A stretch of 64,000 nucleotides of DNA from Cryptosporangium aurantiacum (GTDB taxonomy: Bacteria > Actinomycetota > Actinomycetes > Mycobacteriales > Cryptosporangiaceae): NCBI RefSeq assembly GCF_900143005.1, contig NZ_FRCS01000001.1, positions 806,001 through 870,000 on the forward strand, written 5' to 3'. The notes under the pieces are model-generated. The model made no database searches. It was not told where the DNA came from and worked only from the letters and a program-made list of their open reading frames with translations. Within the stretch, counting starts at the first letter, position 1, and every line of letters begins with the position of its first letter. Made by a program: the position numbers and the translations under genes. Of this stretch, positions 42,054 through 51,532 are shown in pieces.

Positions 42054-43193
42054 GTGATCTTGGAGGACACCGCGACCCAGCCGCCCCAGGAACCCGTGCC
42101 CGGCCCGGACGCCCGCAGTCGCATCCGGGAGTTGCTGGGACAGCGTCGGGTCGCGGTGCCGTTGTTCGCGGTTGCCTTCGCGATCTACTGGTACTTCGTC
42201 GGGCTGCCGACCGACCCGATGCTGGCCGCGCTCTGGCTCTGGTTCGGCACGATCGCGTTCCGGCCGGATCAGCCGTGGCGCTACCACCTGGGCTTCGCCC
42301 GTGACTGGACCCCGATCGTCCTGCTGCTGGTCGCCTACGACTTCAGCCGCGGGTTGGCAGATAACGGCGTCGCGCCGCACGTCACCGAGATGATCCACGC
42401 GGACGAGTGGCTGACCGGGGTGATCCCGACGGTCTGGGCGCAGGAGCACCTCTACGACCCGGACCAGATCCACTGGTACGACGTGCTCGCGTCGTTCGTC
42501 TACTTCTCGCACTTCGTGGTGTGCCTCACGATCGCGGCCGTGCTGTGGTTCCGTAGCCGGCCGCTGTGGGGCGCGTTCATGCGGCGGTGGTTCACGCTGA
42601 CCGCGGCCGGCCTGGTCACCTACTTCGTCTACCCGGCCGCGCCGCCGTGGTGGGCGCACGAGCACGGGTACATCGTCGACGAGGTCGTCCGGATGTCCGG
42701 TCGTGGCTGGGAGGCGATCGGCCTGCACGGCGGGACGAAGCTGCTGAGCGTCGGGCAGTCGATGTCGAATCCGGTCGCCGCGATGCCGTCGCTGCACTCG
42801 GCGTTCGCGATGTGCGCGGTCGCGTTCTTCCTGACCCGGGTGCGGAAGCGCTGGATTCCGCTGCTGCTGGCGTATCCGGTGCTGATGTCGCTGACGCTCG
42901 TGTACACCGGCGAGCACTACATCATCGACGCGATCGTCGGATACGTGTACGTCGGCGTCGTGTTCCTGCTGGTGTGGCTCGGCGAGCGCTGGTGGGCGCG
43001 CCGGAGCGCCCGGCGGGTCGGCGAGGCCGCCGAGTCGCTGCTCCGATCCACGGCACCGCCCGCGACCGACCAGCCCGCGACGGCGAGCGCGACCGCGGCG
43101 ACGGGCGCCGCGGCGCCCGCGGTGGCGGGTCAGGCGCCGCGGGCACCCTCGGCCGTCGAGGAACCCGAGTCGGCGGGCCGCTCCTCGGACTGA
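42054..43193 (+). CDS. PAP2-family membrane phosphatase
   Basis: A 379-residue protein with about six membrane helices and the PAP2 phosphatase active site: MPSLHSAFAM (with His) and YTGEHYIIDAIVGY (with nucleophilic His and Asp). It resembles inositolphosphotransferase/AUR1-like enzymes of actinobacteria, which act on phospho-lipid or phospho-inositol headgroups. The C-terminal 60 residues are Ala/Thr/Pro-rich and cytoplasmic. Its last 64 bp overlap the convergent PH-domain gene. Confidence 0.88.
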   Translation: MILEDTATQPPQEPVPGPDARSRIRELLGQRRVAVPLFAVAFAIYWYFVGLPTDPMLAALWLWFGTIAFRPDQPWRYHLGFARDWTPIVLLLVAYDFSRGLADNGVAPHVTEMIHADEWLTGVIPTVWAQEHLYDPDQIHWYDVLASFVYFSHFVVCLTIAAVLWFRSRPLWGAFMRRWFTLTAAGLVTYFVYPAAPPWWAHEHGYIVDEVVRMSGRGWEAIGLHGGTKLLSVGQSMSNPVAAMPSLHSAFAMCAVAFFLTRVRKRWIPLLLAYPVLMSLTLVYTGEHYIIDAIVGYVYVGVVFLLVWLGERWWARRSARRVGEAAESLLRSTAPPATDQPATASATAATGAAAPAVAGQAPRAPSAVEEPESAGRSSD

Positions 43194-44635
43194 ACCGCCG
43201 CTTCCGCGGGCGGGAGGGCCGTTTCGGCGGCCGTGAGGTCCGGCTCTGCGGGCGGGAGGTCGGCGGGGTGGGTCGGTTCGGTGGCCGGGGCGCGGTTGGT
43301 GCGGGCGCGGTCGACGAGGTCGGTCGCGACCCGGGCGGCGTTCGCGGTCTCCTGGTGCAGCACGGTCGGCGTGGTGTGCCCACCGGCCGGGTCGAGCCGC
43401 ACCGACGCGAGGTCCAGCGCGCGCTGCCACGGCCCCTGCGTGATCCGGATGCTCTGCGCACGCGCGTGCAGCGCGACGTCGTGCCGGGCGGTCAGCCATC
43501 CGGAGCGGGTGACCAGCGCGGTGTCGGTGATCGCGTAGGCGAGCCGCCGGTACTGGAACGGCGCGCGCCAGCGGGCCCGCACCGGCGCCGGGTGCAGGCC
43601 GATTGCGTCCGGCCCGTCGGCCGGGACGGTCGGGAGGACCGCGTGCAGCACCGCGAACGCCTCCGCGGCCGGCGCGACCGGGACGAGCGCGCTGCGGCCG
43701 CTCTCCTGCTGACCGCCGGCGCCGTAGCCGGCGACGTCGATCTCGATCCGCACCCAGCCGAACGGGCGCCACAGCAGCGGCTGCCGGATCCGCACCGCCT
43801 GGATCCGCGGGATCGGGATCGTCTGGTTCCGCACGTCGAGCATGCCGCGGTGGACGCGCAGCCCGTCCGCGTCGCGTCCGACTGTGAAACCCCACTCGCC
43901 GAGCAGGCGGCGGACCGGAACCTGGATCAGGCCCACGATGCCGCTGACGAACGTGAACACGGTCGCGGCCGACGGGTCTTCGGTGGTGAACTCCAGGATC
44001 GGGAAGACCAGCAGGAACGGCGCCGACAGCGTGTTGACGGTGAGTAGCTGCGAGAGGATCAGCCGTCGGTGGTCCACCCGGAACAGGCCACCCACGGCGG
44101 TGGTGACGCTCGGCGCCGATGGGGCCACCGGGGTGGCGGGCGCACCCGCGTCGGCGGCCAGCCGGAGCAGGTGGACCCGGAGCTGTTCGGCTTCTGCGGT
44201 GGTGAGGTAGGCCAGCGGTGCTTCCGCGTCCTTGCCGCCGCCGACGACCTCCATCCGGACCTCGGCCAGCCCGAACAGCCGGCCCAGCGCGGGCCGGACG
44301 ACGTCCACCGCCTGGACGCGTTCGAGCGGGATCGTCCGCTGCCGCCGGGACAGGATGCCGTCACGGACGTGCAGCTCCCGCGCGGCCACCCGGAACCCGG
44401 TGAACCGCCAGGCGACCCAGGCCACGACGAACCAGCCGAGGACGATCAGGCACGCCGCGATCGCCAGCGCGCGCCAGCCCGCCGAACCCCAGGCCTGATA
44501 GGAAACGAGGCCGAGGACGACGCCGATGCCCCGTGCGCCGCGGATCAGCGGGCTGAGCGGGTGCAGCCGCCGGAATCCCGCGTCGGAGTCGGCCGCGAGT
44601 GGCGCGAGGGGAGCTGACGCGGAGGGCTCGCTCAT
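43130..44635 (-). CDS. Multi-bPH-domain membrane protein (YdbT-like)
   Basis: A 501-residue membrane protein containing bacterial pleckstrin-homology domains (bPH_2) alternating with hydrophobic pairs. Segments are RRQRTIPLERVQAVDVVRPALGR around residue 100, RGMLDVRNQTIPIPRIQAV around 280, and ARHDVALHARAQSIRITQ near 385. It is similar to YdbT of Bacillus, which acts with YdbS. ATG 44635 overlaps the upstream YdbS-like gene (ATGA). The acidic/Pro C-terminal tail overlaps the PAP2 gene by 64 bp. The function is not established, though YdbST has been linked to resistance to lantibiotic-like compounds. Confidence 0.85.
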   Translation of the reverse strand: MSEPSASAPLAPLAADSDAGFRRLHPLSPLIRGARGIGVVLGLVSYQAWGSAGWRALAIAACLIVLGWFVVAWVAWRFTGFRVAARELHVRDGILSRRQRTIPLERVQAVDVVRPALGRLFGLAEVRMEVVGGGKDAEAPLAYLTTAEAEQLRVHLLRLAADAGAPATPVAPSAPSVTTAVGGLFRVDHRRLILSQLLTVNTLSAPFLLVFPILEFTTEDPSAATVFTFVSGIVGLIQVPVRRLLGEWGFTVGRDADGLRVHRGMLDVRNQTIPIPRIQAVRIRQPLLWRPFGWVRIEIDVAGYGAGGQQESGRSALVPVAPAAEAFAVLHAVLPTVPADGPDAIGLHPAPVRARWRAPFQYRRLAYAITDTALVTRSGWLTARHDVALHARAQSIRITQGPWQRALDLASVRLDPAGGHTTPTVLHQETANAARVATDLVDRARTNRAPATEPTHPADLPPAEPDLTAAETALPPAEAAVQSEERPADSGSSTAEGARGA

Positions 44636-45138
44636 AGACCGGCTGCCCTGGCCTCGCCGAGGGCCGCGAGGCGGTCGCGGAGCCGGGCGGCTTCGACGGT
44701 GGGCAGGCCCGGGATCACGGCGTCGGACGCCGCGGCGGCGGTGTGCAGCTGCACGGTCGCGAGCCCCAGCGCGCGCTCCAGCGGCCCGGCCTTGACGTCG
44801 ACGTACTGCATGCGGCCGTAGGGCACGACCGAGAGTTTGCGGACGACGAGGCCGTGCCGGACCAGCAGATCGTCCGACCGCTCCGCGTACCCCCACGACC
44901 GGACGCTGCGAGTCACGACCGCCAGCCCCCAGGCGATGGAGCCGAACCCGAGCACCCCGATCGTCCACGGCAGCCACGTCACGTCGGTCCAGACGGCGGT
45001 CGCGACCACCGCGGCGACGATCGGGACGAGGAAAGTCAGCAGCCCGGCGCGGCGCACCCAGGCCAGGCGCGGGGAGACCTGCTGCCAGCCCGCGTCCTCC
45101 GGCCAGAGCGCGAGATTGTCGCTCGACGGGGCAGCCAT
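44632..45138 (-). CDS. bPH-domain membrane protein (YdbS-like)
   Basis: A 168-residue protein with two helices (LTFLVPIVAAVVATAVW and PWTIGVLGFGSIAWGLAVV) and one bPH domain (LVRHGLVVRKLSVVPYGRMQYVDV). It is the smaller partner of the downstream multi-PH protein and overlaps it by 4 nt. The two probably form one membrane complex. ATG 45138 begins MAAPSSDNLAL. Confidence 0.85.
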   Translation of the reverse strand: MAAPSSDNLALWPEDAGWQQVSPRLAWVRRAGLLTFLVPIVAAVVATAVWTDVTWLPWTIGVLGFGSIAWGLAVVTRSVRSWGYAERSDDLLVRHGLVVRKLSVVPYGRMQYVDVKAGPLERALGLATVQLHTAAAASDAVIPGLPTVEAARLRDRLAALGEARAAGL

Positions 45139-45176
45139 GCCCCCAGACTAGTAGCGGTCAGCGAACGAGCGTCCGG

Positions 45177-45380
45177 TCAGTGGTCGGCCGGCTCCACGGC
45201 GAGCAGGAAGCCACGGACGTCGAGGAACGTCGACAGGTGCTCGCGGTGCTCAGCGCACGCGGCCCAGGTCTTGCGCCGATCGGCGGTGTGGAGGCGGGGA
45301 TTGCGCCAGCGGAGCAGGTACTCGGCGGACTGACGGCACCCCTTGGCCGAGCAGACCGCGAGCGTGCTCTCGGACGTCAC
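45177..45380 (-). CDS. Small Cys/His-rich protein (CSAKGC family)
   Basis: A 67-residue conserved actinobacterial protein. CSAKGC at residues 10-15, then a TWAACAEHREHLSTFL segment, give three Cys and His residues in a likely zinc site. Homologues are often labelled acetone carboxylase, which the sequence does not support. The GTG at 45380 is preceded by GGGAG. The predicted transcript begins with a stable hairpin about 45 nt upstream. Confidence 0.75.
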   Translation of the reverse strand: MTSESTLAVCSAKGCRQSAEYLLRWRNPRLHTADRRKTWAACAEHREHLSTFLDVRGFLLAVEPADH

Positions 45381-45424
45381 CAGATCTCCCGCCCCCGACC
45401 AGGGTTCCCACCCCGGAAAGCGAA

Positions 45425-45464
45425 ACGACGCCAGGCGACCACGGGGGAAGCCGCCTGACGTCGT
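45425..45464 (-). promoter_or_regulatory. 5'-leader hairpin of the small Cys-rich gene
   Basis: On the minus strand ACGACGTCAGGCG pairs with CGCCTGGCGTCGT (13 bp, one mismatch) around a 14-nt loop that includes CCCCC. A TAAGAT (45469-45474) would start transcription at the hairpin. TTTCG follows the stem, so it could attenuate or stabilise the message. Confidence 0.5.
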
Positions 45465-45645
45465 CTGAATCTTACACCGGCCCGTGTAGCTGTTGTCCAG
45501 ATCCGAGAAGCGTTCACGATTTGGCCGCGTTCCTCTCAGCAAATCCACGGGGGTCACGCCGAGCGGTCGGTCGCTTTCGCCTGGCAGAGTGGTAGCCGAC
45601 ATGCCACGGCGGTGGGTGGACGAGTGACCCTGCGGGAGGAGATCG

Positions 45646-46737
45646 GTGGCCCAGCAGCACACACCGGCAGAGGACGCGACCCAGCTCGAGCGGACGCTCT
45701 TCGAGGTCAAGCGTGTGATCGTCGGGCAGGATCGGATGGTCGAGCGAATGCTCGTCTGCTTGCTCGCTCGCGGGCACTGCCTGCTGGAAGGCGTCCCCGG
45801 CGTCGCCAAGACGCTCGCGGTCGAGACGCTCGCCCGGGTCGTCGGCGGGACGTTCACCCGCATCCAGTTCACGCCCGACCTGGTCCCGGCCGACATCCTC
45901 GGTACCCGGATCTACAAGCCGAGCACCGAGGCGTTCGACGTCGAGCTCGGCCCGGTCTTCGCGAACTTCCTGCTCGCTGACGAGATCAACCGCGCACCGG
46001 CGAAGGCCCAGTCCGCGTTGCTCGAGGTGATGGCCGAGCGTCAGGTCTCGATCGGTGGCCAGACGTACAAGCTGCCGGACCCGTTCCTCACGCTGGCGAC
46101 CCAGAACCCGATCGAGCAGGAGGGCGTCTACCCGCTGCCGGAGGCGCAGCGCGACCGCTTCCTGATGAAGGTCGTCGTCGGGTACCCCACCGACATGGAG
46201 GAGCGCGAGATCGTCTACCGGATGGGCGTCAACCCACCGCAGGCGGAGACCGTGCTCAGCCCCGAAGACCTGCTGCGGCTGCAGACGACGGCCGACAACG
46301 TCTTCGTGCACAACGCGCTGGTGGATTACGCGGTCCGGCTGGTGCTGGCGACCCGCACGCCCGCCGAGCACGGCCTGAACGACGTCGCCCAGTGGATCTC
46401 GTACGGTGCTTCGCCCCGGGCGTCGCTGGGTCTGGTGGCCGCGACCAGGGCGCTGGCGCTGATGCGCGGTCGCGACTACGCGCTGCCGCAGGACGTCGTC
46501 GACCTGGCACCGGACATTCTCCGGCACCGGCTGGTGCTTTCCTACGACGCGATCGCCGACGGCGTCCCGCCCGAGCACATCGTGCAGCGCGTCCTGGAGA
46601 CGATCCCGCTGCCGACGGTCTCGCCCCGCCAGCAGGCGGACGCCCGGCCGGTCTCCTCGGTGCCCGGCTCCGGCGGCCCGGCGTATCCGGCGGCGACCTG
46701 GCCGGCCGCGGGTGCCGCCGGGGAGCGGCCCGCGTGA
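45646..46737 (+). CDS. MoxR-family AAA+ ATPase
   Basis: A 363-residue AAA+ ATPase thought to chaperone or activate partner proteins with VWA domains. Walker A is GVPGVAKT (about 49-56), Walker B LLADEINRAPAK, sensor motif ATQNPIEQEGVYPLPEAQ. The Ala/Pro-rich tail starts near residue 335. GTG 45646 follows GGAGGAGA. It heads a three-gene operon with DUF58 and VWA genes, as Rv1479-1481 in M. tuberculosis. Targets are unknown. Confidence 0.93.
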   Translation: MAQQHTPAEDATQLERTLFEVKRVIVGQDRMVERMLVCLLARGHCLLEGVPGVAKTLAVETLARVVGGTFTRIQFTPDLVPADILGTRIYKPSTEAFDVELGPVFANFLLADEINRAPAKAQSALLEVMAERQVSIGGQTYKLPDPFLTLATQNPIEQEGVYPLPEAQRDRFLMKVVVGYPTDMEEREIVYRMGVNPPQAETVLSPEDLLRLQTTADNVFVHNALVDYAVRLVLATRTPAEHGLNDVAQWISYGASPRASLGLVAATRALALMRGRDYALPQDVVDLAPDILRHRLVLSYDAIADGVPPEHIVQRVLETIPLPTVSPRQQADARPVSSVPGSGGPAYPAATWPAAGAAGERPA

Positions 46738-47750
46738 TTCGGCTCGCCCGGCGATCCGAACCGGTGGCGGCCGGTGCCGCCACCGCCACCGCGGCTGACA
46801 TGGCCGCGGAGTCCGCCGCCGCCGAGGCGGTGCTCAAGCGTCTCCAGCTGACCGTCACGCGCAAGCTCGACGGCCTCCTCCAGGGCGACTACGTCGGTCT
46901 GCTGCCCGGTCCCGGGAGCGAAGCCGGCGAGAGCCGCGAATACACGGCTGGGGACGACGTCCGCCGGATGGACTGGCCGGTCACCGCACGGACGACCGTG
47001 CCGCACGTCCGGCAGACGATCGCCGACCGCGAGCTGGAGACCTGGCTCTGCGTCGACCTGTCCGCGAGCCTGGACTTCGGCACCGCCCGGTGCGAGAAGC
47101 GTGACCTGGCGATCGCCGCGGCCGCGGCGATCGGCTACCTGACGGTTCGCGGCGGCAACCGCGTCGGTGCGGTGGTCACGAACGGGGAGACGTCGCGCCG
47201 CCTGGCCGCCCGGCCCGGCCGGAACAACGCGCACGGCATGCTGCGCCGCATCTTCCAGACGCCCCGCGCCCCGGCCGGCGGCACCGCGGCCAACGCCGGT
47301 TACCTCGCCGAGGCCGTCGACGCGCTCAACCGGCCGCCGCGGCGCCGCGGGCAGGCGGTGGTGATCTCGGACTTCCTCACCGACGACATCGTGCGGAGCG
47401 AGCGCGGCGACACCGAGCCCGCGTGGGAGCGGCCGATGCGCAAGCTGGCCGTCCGGCACGACGTCCTGGCGATCGAGATCGTCGACCCGCGCGAGCTCTC
47501 CCTCCCGGCCGTCGGCGTCCTCACGGTCGTCGACCCGGAGAGCGGAGCGGTGCACGAGGTTTCGACCGACGCCAAGGTGCGGAAGGCCTATGCGGACGCG
47601 GCCGCTACCCAGCGCACCGCGATCGCGGGTGCGCTGCGGCGCGCCGGGGCCGCGCACCTGCGGCTGTCCACCGACTCCGACTGGCTGCTCGACATCGTCC
47701 GGTTCGTGGCCGCGCAACGGCGCGGGCGAAGCAGAGGGACCACCCGATGA
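46734..47750 (+). CDS. DUF58 domain-containing protein
   Basis: A 338-residue soluble protein with the DUF58 signature REYTAGDDVRRMDWPVTART around 65-85, followed by a VWA-like region (LCVDLSASLDF) with a DxS motif. GTG 46734 overlaps moxR by 4 nt (GTGA). The MoxR-DUF58-VWA trio is a widespread conserved operon; DUF58 is presumed to link the ATPase to the membrane VWA protein. Confidence 0.9.
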   Translation: MIRLARRSEPVAAGAATATAADMAAESAAAEAVLKRLQLTVTRKLDGLLQGDYVGLLPGPGSEAGESREYTAGDDVRRMDWPVTARTTVPHVRQTIADRELETWLCVDLSASLDFGTARCEKRDLAIAAAAAIGYLTVRGGNRVGAVVTNGETSRRLAARPGRNNAHGMLRRIFQTPRAPAGGTAANAGYLAEAVDALNRPPRRRGQAVVISDFLTDDIVRSERGDTEPAWERPMRKLAVRHDVLAIEIVDPRELSLPAVGVLTVVDPESGAVHEVSTDAKVRKAYADAAATQRTAIAGALRRAGAAHLRLSTDSDWLLDIVRFVAAQRRGRSRGTTR

Positions 47751-48697
47751 TCCGATTTCTCACCCCCTGGTGGCTGCTCCTGCTCGTGGCGGTCGGCCTG
47801 CTGGCCGGCGCCTACGTCTGGGTGCAACTGCACCGGCGTACGTACGCGGTCCGGTTCACGAACGTGGCGCTGCTCAAGTCGGTCGCGCCCAAGGCGCCCG
47901 GCTGGCGCAGGCACCTCGGGGCGACCGCGTTCCTGCTCTGCCTGCTCGTGCTCGCGCTCGGTATGGCGAAACCGTCGACGGACGTGAAGCAGCCGCTGGA
48001 GCGCGCGACGATCGTGCTCGCGCTGGACGTCTCGCTGTCCATGCAGGCCACCGACGTCGACCCGGACCGGATCACCGCGGCGAAGGCGGCAGCCAAGCAG
48101 TTCGTCGAGGAGTTGCCGGAGAGCTACAACCTCTCGCTGGTCTCGTTCGCGAAGAGCGCGACGGTCGTGGTCTCGCCGACCAAGGACCACGGGCAGATCA
48201 CGTCCGCGATCGACGGTCTGGAGCTGCAGGAGTCCACCGCGATCGGCGAGGCGATCTACGCGTCGCTGCAGGCCATCCAGTCGGTGCCCGCCGACGGCGC
48301 GAGCGGGGCGCCGCCGGCGCGGATCGTCCTGCTCTCGGACGGCTACACGACGTACGGGCGGCCGAACGAGGAAGCCGCGAAGGCCGCGTCGACCGCGAAG
48401 GTTCCGGTGTCGACGATCGCGTTCGGCACCCAGGAGGGCGTCGTGGATCTGAACGGCACCCGGACGCCGGTGCCGGTCGACCGGGACGCGCTGCAGGCGA
48501 TCGCCCAGCAGACCGACGGCCGGTTCTACTCCGCGGTGACCGCGCAGGAGCTGAAGGACGTCTACCGCGATCTGGGCAGCTCGATCGGCTACCGCACGAC
48601 GCCGCGCGAGATCACCCAGTGGTTCGTCGGCGCGGCGCTGATCTTCGGGTTCGCCGGTGCCGTGATGAGCCTGCTGTGGACCTCCCGCCTGCCCTGA
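47747..48697 (+). CDS. VWA-domain membrane protein (BatA-like)
   Basis: A 316-residue protein with two N-terminal membrane helices (LLLLVAVGLLAGAYVW and ATAFLLCLLVLALGMA), a VWA domain with MIDAS motif ALDVSLSMQATD, STAIGEAIY and LLSDGYTTYG, and a C-terminal helix FVGAALIFGFAGAVMSLLW. The metal-binding site is complete. ATG 47747 overlaps DUF58 by 4 nt. It probably interacts with MoxR. fabG follows after 92 bp. Confidence 0.92.
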   Translation: MIRFLTPWWLLLLVAVGLLAGAYVWVQLHRRTYAVRFTNVALLKSVAPKAPGWRRHLGATAFLLCLLVLALGMAKPSTDVKQPLERATIVLALDVSLSMQATDVDPDRITAAKAAAKQFVEELPESYNLSLVSFAKSATVVVSPTKDHGQITSAIDGLELQESTAIGEAIYASLQAIQSVPADGASGAPPARIVLLSDGYTTYGRPNEEAAKAASTAKVPVSTIAFGTQEGVVDLNGTRTPVPVDRDALQAIAQQTDGRFYSAVTAQELKDVYRDLGSSIGYRTTPREITQWFVGAALIFGFAGAVMSLLWTSRLP

Positions 48698-48750
48698 CGT
48701 TACTGGTCAGTTTCGGAGGCGGTTGGTCCCCGGCGGGGCCGACACCGTAG

Positions 48751-49494
<744 letters not shown>

Positions 49495-49520
49495 GCTTTC
49501 TCACTTCGGAAGGAGGCCGG

Positions 49521-50291
49521 GTGTCCGGTCTGTTGGAAGGTAAGCGCATCCTCGTCACCGGGGTGATCACCGACGCGTCGATCGCGTTCTCGGTGGCCCG
49601 GATCGCCCAGGAGCAGGGTGCGACCGTCGTCCTCACCGGATACGGCCGGCTCTCCCTGGTCGAGCGGATCGCCAAGCGGCTGCCGAAAGAGGCGCCGGTG
49701 ATTCCGTTCGACGTCACCAGCTCCGAGGACGTCGCCGGTCTCGCGGACAAGGTCCGCGAGCACGTCGACGGCCTGGACGGCGTGCTGCACTCGATCGGGT
49801 TCGCGCCGGCTTCGTGCCTCGGCGCCCCGTTCATGGACGCGCCCTGGGACGACGTCGCGACCGCGCTGCACGCGTCGACGTACTCGTACAAGTCGCTGGC
49901 CGAGGCGACGCTGCCGCTGATCCCGGAGTCGGGCGGGTCGATCGTCGGGCTGACGTTCGACGCGACGCAGGCCTGGCCGGCCTACAACTGGATGGGCGTG
50001 GCCAAGGCCGGGCTGGAATCCGCGAACCGGTACCTCGCCAAGGAGCTCGGGCCGCGCAAGATTCGGGTGAACCTGGTGGCGGCGGGGCCGCTGCGGACGA
50101 TGGCCGCGAAGAGCATCCCGGGCTTCCAGCAGTTCGAGGAGGCGTGGGGCCCGCGGTCGCCGCTGGGCTGGGACCTCAACGACCAGGCGGCGGCGGCACG
50201 CGGCTGCGTGGCGCTGCTGTCCGACTGGTTCCCCGCGACCACCGGAGAGATCGTGCACGTCGACGGCGGGTTCCACGCGATCGGTGCGTGA
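49521..50291 (+). CDS. fabI: Enoyl-ACP reductase (InhA/FabI type)
   Basis: A 256-residue NADH-dependent reductase completing the FAS-II cycle. It has GVITDASIAFSVARIAQEQG, HSIGFAPASCLGAPFMDAPW, and the catalytic Tyr/Lys in AYNWMGVAKAGLESA. VAAGPLRTMAAKSIPGF is the flexible substrate loop. The similarity is to InhA rather than E. coli FabI. GTG 49521 follows GGAAGGAGG. It is cotranscribed with fabG; hemH starts 94 bp downstream. Confidence 0.94.
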   Translation: MSGLLEGKRILVTGVITDASIAFSVARIAQEQGATVVLTGYGRLSLVERIAKRLPKEAPVIPFDVTSSEDVAGLADKVREHVDGLDGVLHSIGFAPASCLGAPFMDAPWDDVATALHASTYSYKSLAEATLPLIPESGGSIVGLTFDATQAWPAYNWMGVAKAGLESANRYLAKELGPRKIRVNLVAAGPLRTMAAKSIPGFQQFEEAWGPRSPLGWDLNDQAAAARGCVALLSDWFPATTGEIVHVDGGFHAIGA

Positions 50292-50385
50292 GGCGAACGG
50301 TCGCCTGGCCCGTGCGTGAGGCGCGGGTCACCCGCAGGCCCCGTCAGCGCGCCGTGGCGCCGGGGGAGTGGCAGGATCTGGAGCT

Positions 50386-51435
50386 GTGACCGGTAGCTAC
50401 GACGCCGTGCTCCTGCTCTCCTTCGGCGGCCCCGAGGGCCCCGACGACGTGATGCCGTTCCTGGAGAACGTCGTCCGCGGCCGTGGGGTGCCCGCTGCCC
50501 GCCTGGCCGAGGTCGCCGAGCACTACCAGCACTTCGGTGGGGTCTCGCCGATCAACGAGCAGAACCGGGAGCTGCTGGCCGCCCTCGGCAAGGAGTTCGC
50601 CGCTCACGGCATCGACCTGCCGCTCTACTGGGGCAACCGGAACTGGCATCCGCTGCTCGCCGACACGCTGCGGCAGATGCGCGCGGACGGCGTCCGGCGG
50701 GCGCTGGCGTTCGCGACCTCGGCGTACTCGTCGTACTCCTCGTGCAGGCAGTACCGCGACGACATCGCCACAGCCCAGCGCGAGGTCGGCCCGGACGCTC
50801 CCGAGGTGGAGAAGCTCCGACACTTCTACGACCACCCCGGCTTCGTCGGCCCGCACGTCGACGCGGTGAAGGCGGCGCTCGGGAGCCTGGACCCCGCGCG
50901 GCGGGGGACGACGCGGATCGTGTTCACCGCGCACAGCGTCCCGATGTCGATGGACGCCTCGAGCGGGCCGGACGGCGGGCTCTACAGCGCGCAGCTGACG
51001 ACGGTGGCCGGGCTGGTGTCCGCTGCGGCGGCGCCGGACCTGGCGTGGGACCTGGTATGGCAGTCGCGGAGCGGCCCGCCGCAGGTGCCGTGGCTGGAGC
51101 CGGACGTCAACGACCATCTGCGGGCGATCGCGGGCGAGGGCGTCACTGACGCCGTCGTCAGCCCGATCGGGTTCGTGAGCGACCACCTCGAGGTGATCTG
51201 GGACCTCGACAACGAGGCGAAGCAGACCGCCGGGGAGCTCGGCCTCGGGTTCGCCAGGGCGGCGACGCCCGGCACCGATCCGCGGTTCGTCGGGATGGTG
51301 CGGGAGCTGGTGACCGAGCGGCTGTACGCGTCGTCGTCGCAGCGGCGCCTGGCGCCGTGGGAAGCGTCCGGCCCGTCGTGCCTGCCCGGCTGCTGCCCCG
51401 CCCCGGCCCGCCGCCCGGCCCCGGCCGGCCACTGA
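50386..51435 (+). CDS. hemH: Coproporphyrin/protoporphyrin ferrochelatase with [2Fe-2S] Cys set
   Basis: A 349-residue ferrochelatase inserting iron into porphyrin; in actinobacteria the substrate is coproporphyrin III (CpfC). Motifs are LLLSFGGPEGPDDV, ATSAYSSYSSCRQY and TAHSVPMSMD with the catalytic His. Near the C-terminus PIGFVSDHLEVIWDLDNEA holds the Glu. Exactly four Cys are present: Cys120, Cys332, Cys336 and Cys337. This fits the [2Fe-2S] cluster found in mycobacterial ferrochelatase. GTG 50386 is preferred over GTG 50368. It sits downstream of fabI as hemZ does in M. tuberculosis. Confidence 0.94.
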   Translation: MTGSYDAVLLLSFGGPEGPDDVMPFLENVVRGRGVPAARLAEVAEHYQHFGGVSPINEQNRELLAALGKEFAAHGIDLPLYWGNRNWHPLLADTLRQMRADGVRRALAFATSAYSSYSSCRQYRDDIATAQREVGPDAPEVEKLRHFYDHPGFVGPHVDAVKAALGSLDPARRGTTRIVFTAHSVPMSMDASSGPDGGLYSAQLTTVAGLVSAAAAPDLAWDLVWQSRSGPPQVPWLEPDVNDHLRAIAGEGVTDAVVSPIGFVSDHLEVIWDLDNEAKQTAGELGLGFARAATPGTDPRFVGMVRELVTERLYASSSQRRLAPWEASGPSCLPGCCPAPARRPAPAGH

Positions 51436-51447
51436 CGGCCGCGCTGC

Positions 51448-51529
51448 GGCCGAGCCCCGCGGTCGAGCCGCGCGCCCGCGGTCGAGCCGCGCGCCCCGGC
51501 CGAGCCGCGCGCCCTGGCCGAGCCGCGCG
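51448..51529. repeat. 18-19 bp GC-rich tandem repeats after hemH
   Basis: About four and a half units of the form GGYCGAGCCGCGCGCCCN fill the gap between hemH and the convergent gene. No terminator-like hairpin with a T-run is seen, though the repeats could form structure. Confidence 0.85.
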
Positions 51530-51532
51530 AAA

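Noticed and set aside
45425-45464. 6C-type small RNA
   Set aside because: Only one C-rich loop is present, whereas the 6C family has two; the second half of the structure is missing.
48719-48750. Terminator after the VWA gene
   Set aside because: The GGTCCCC-GGC-GGGGCC hairpin is short with mismatches and no T-run; it is not distinguishable from background GC structure.
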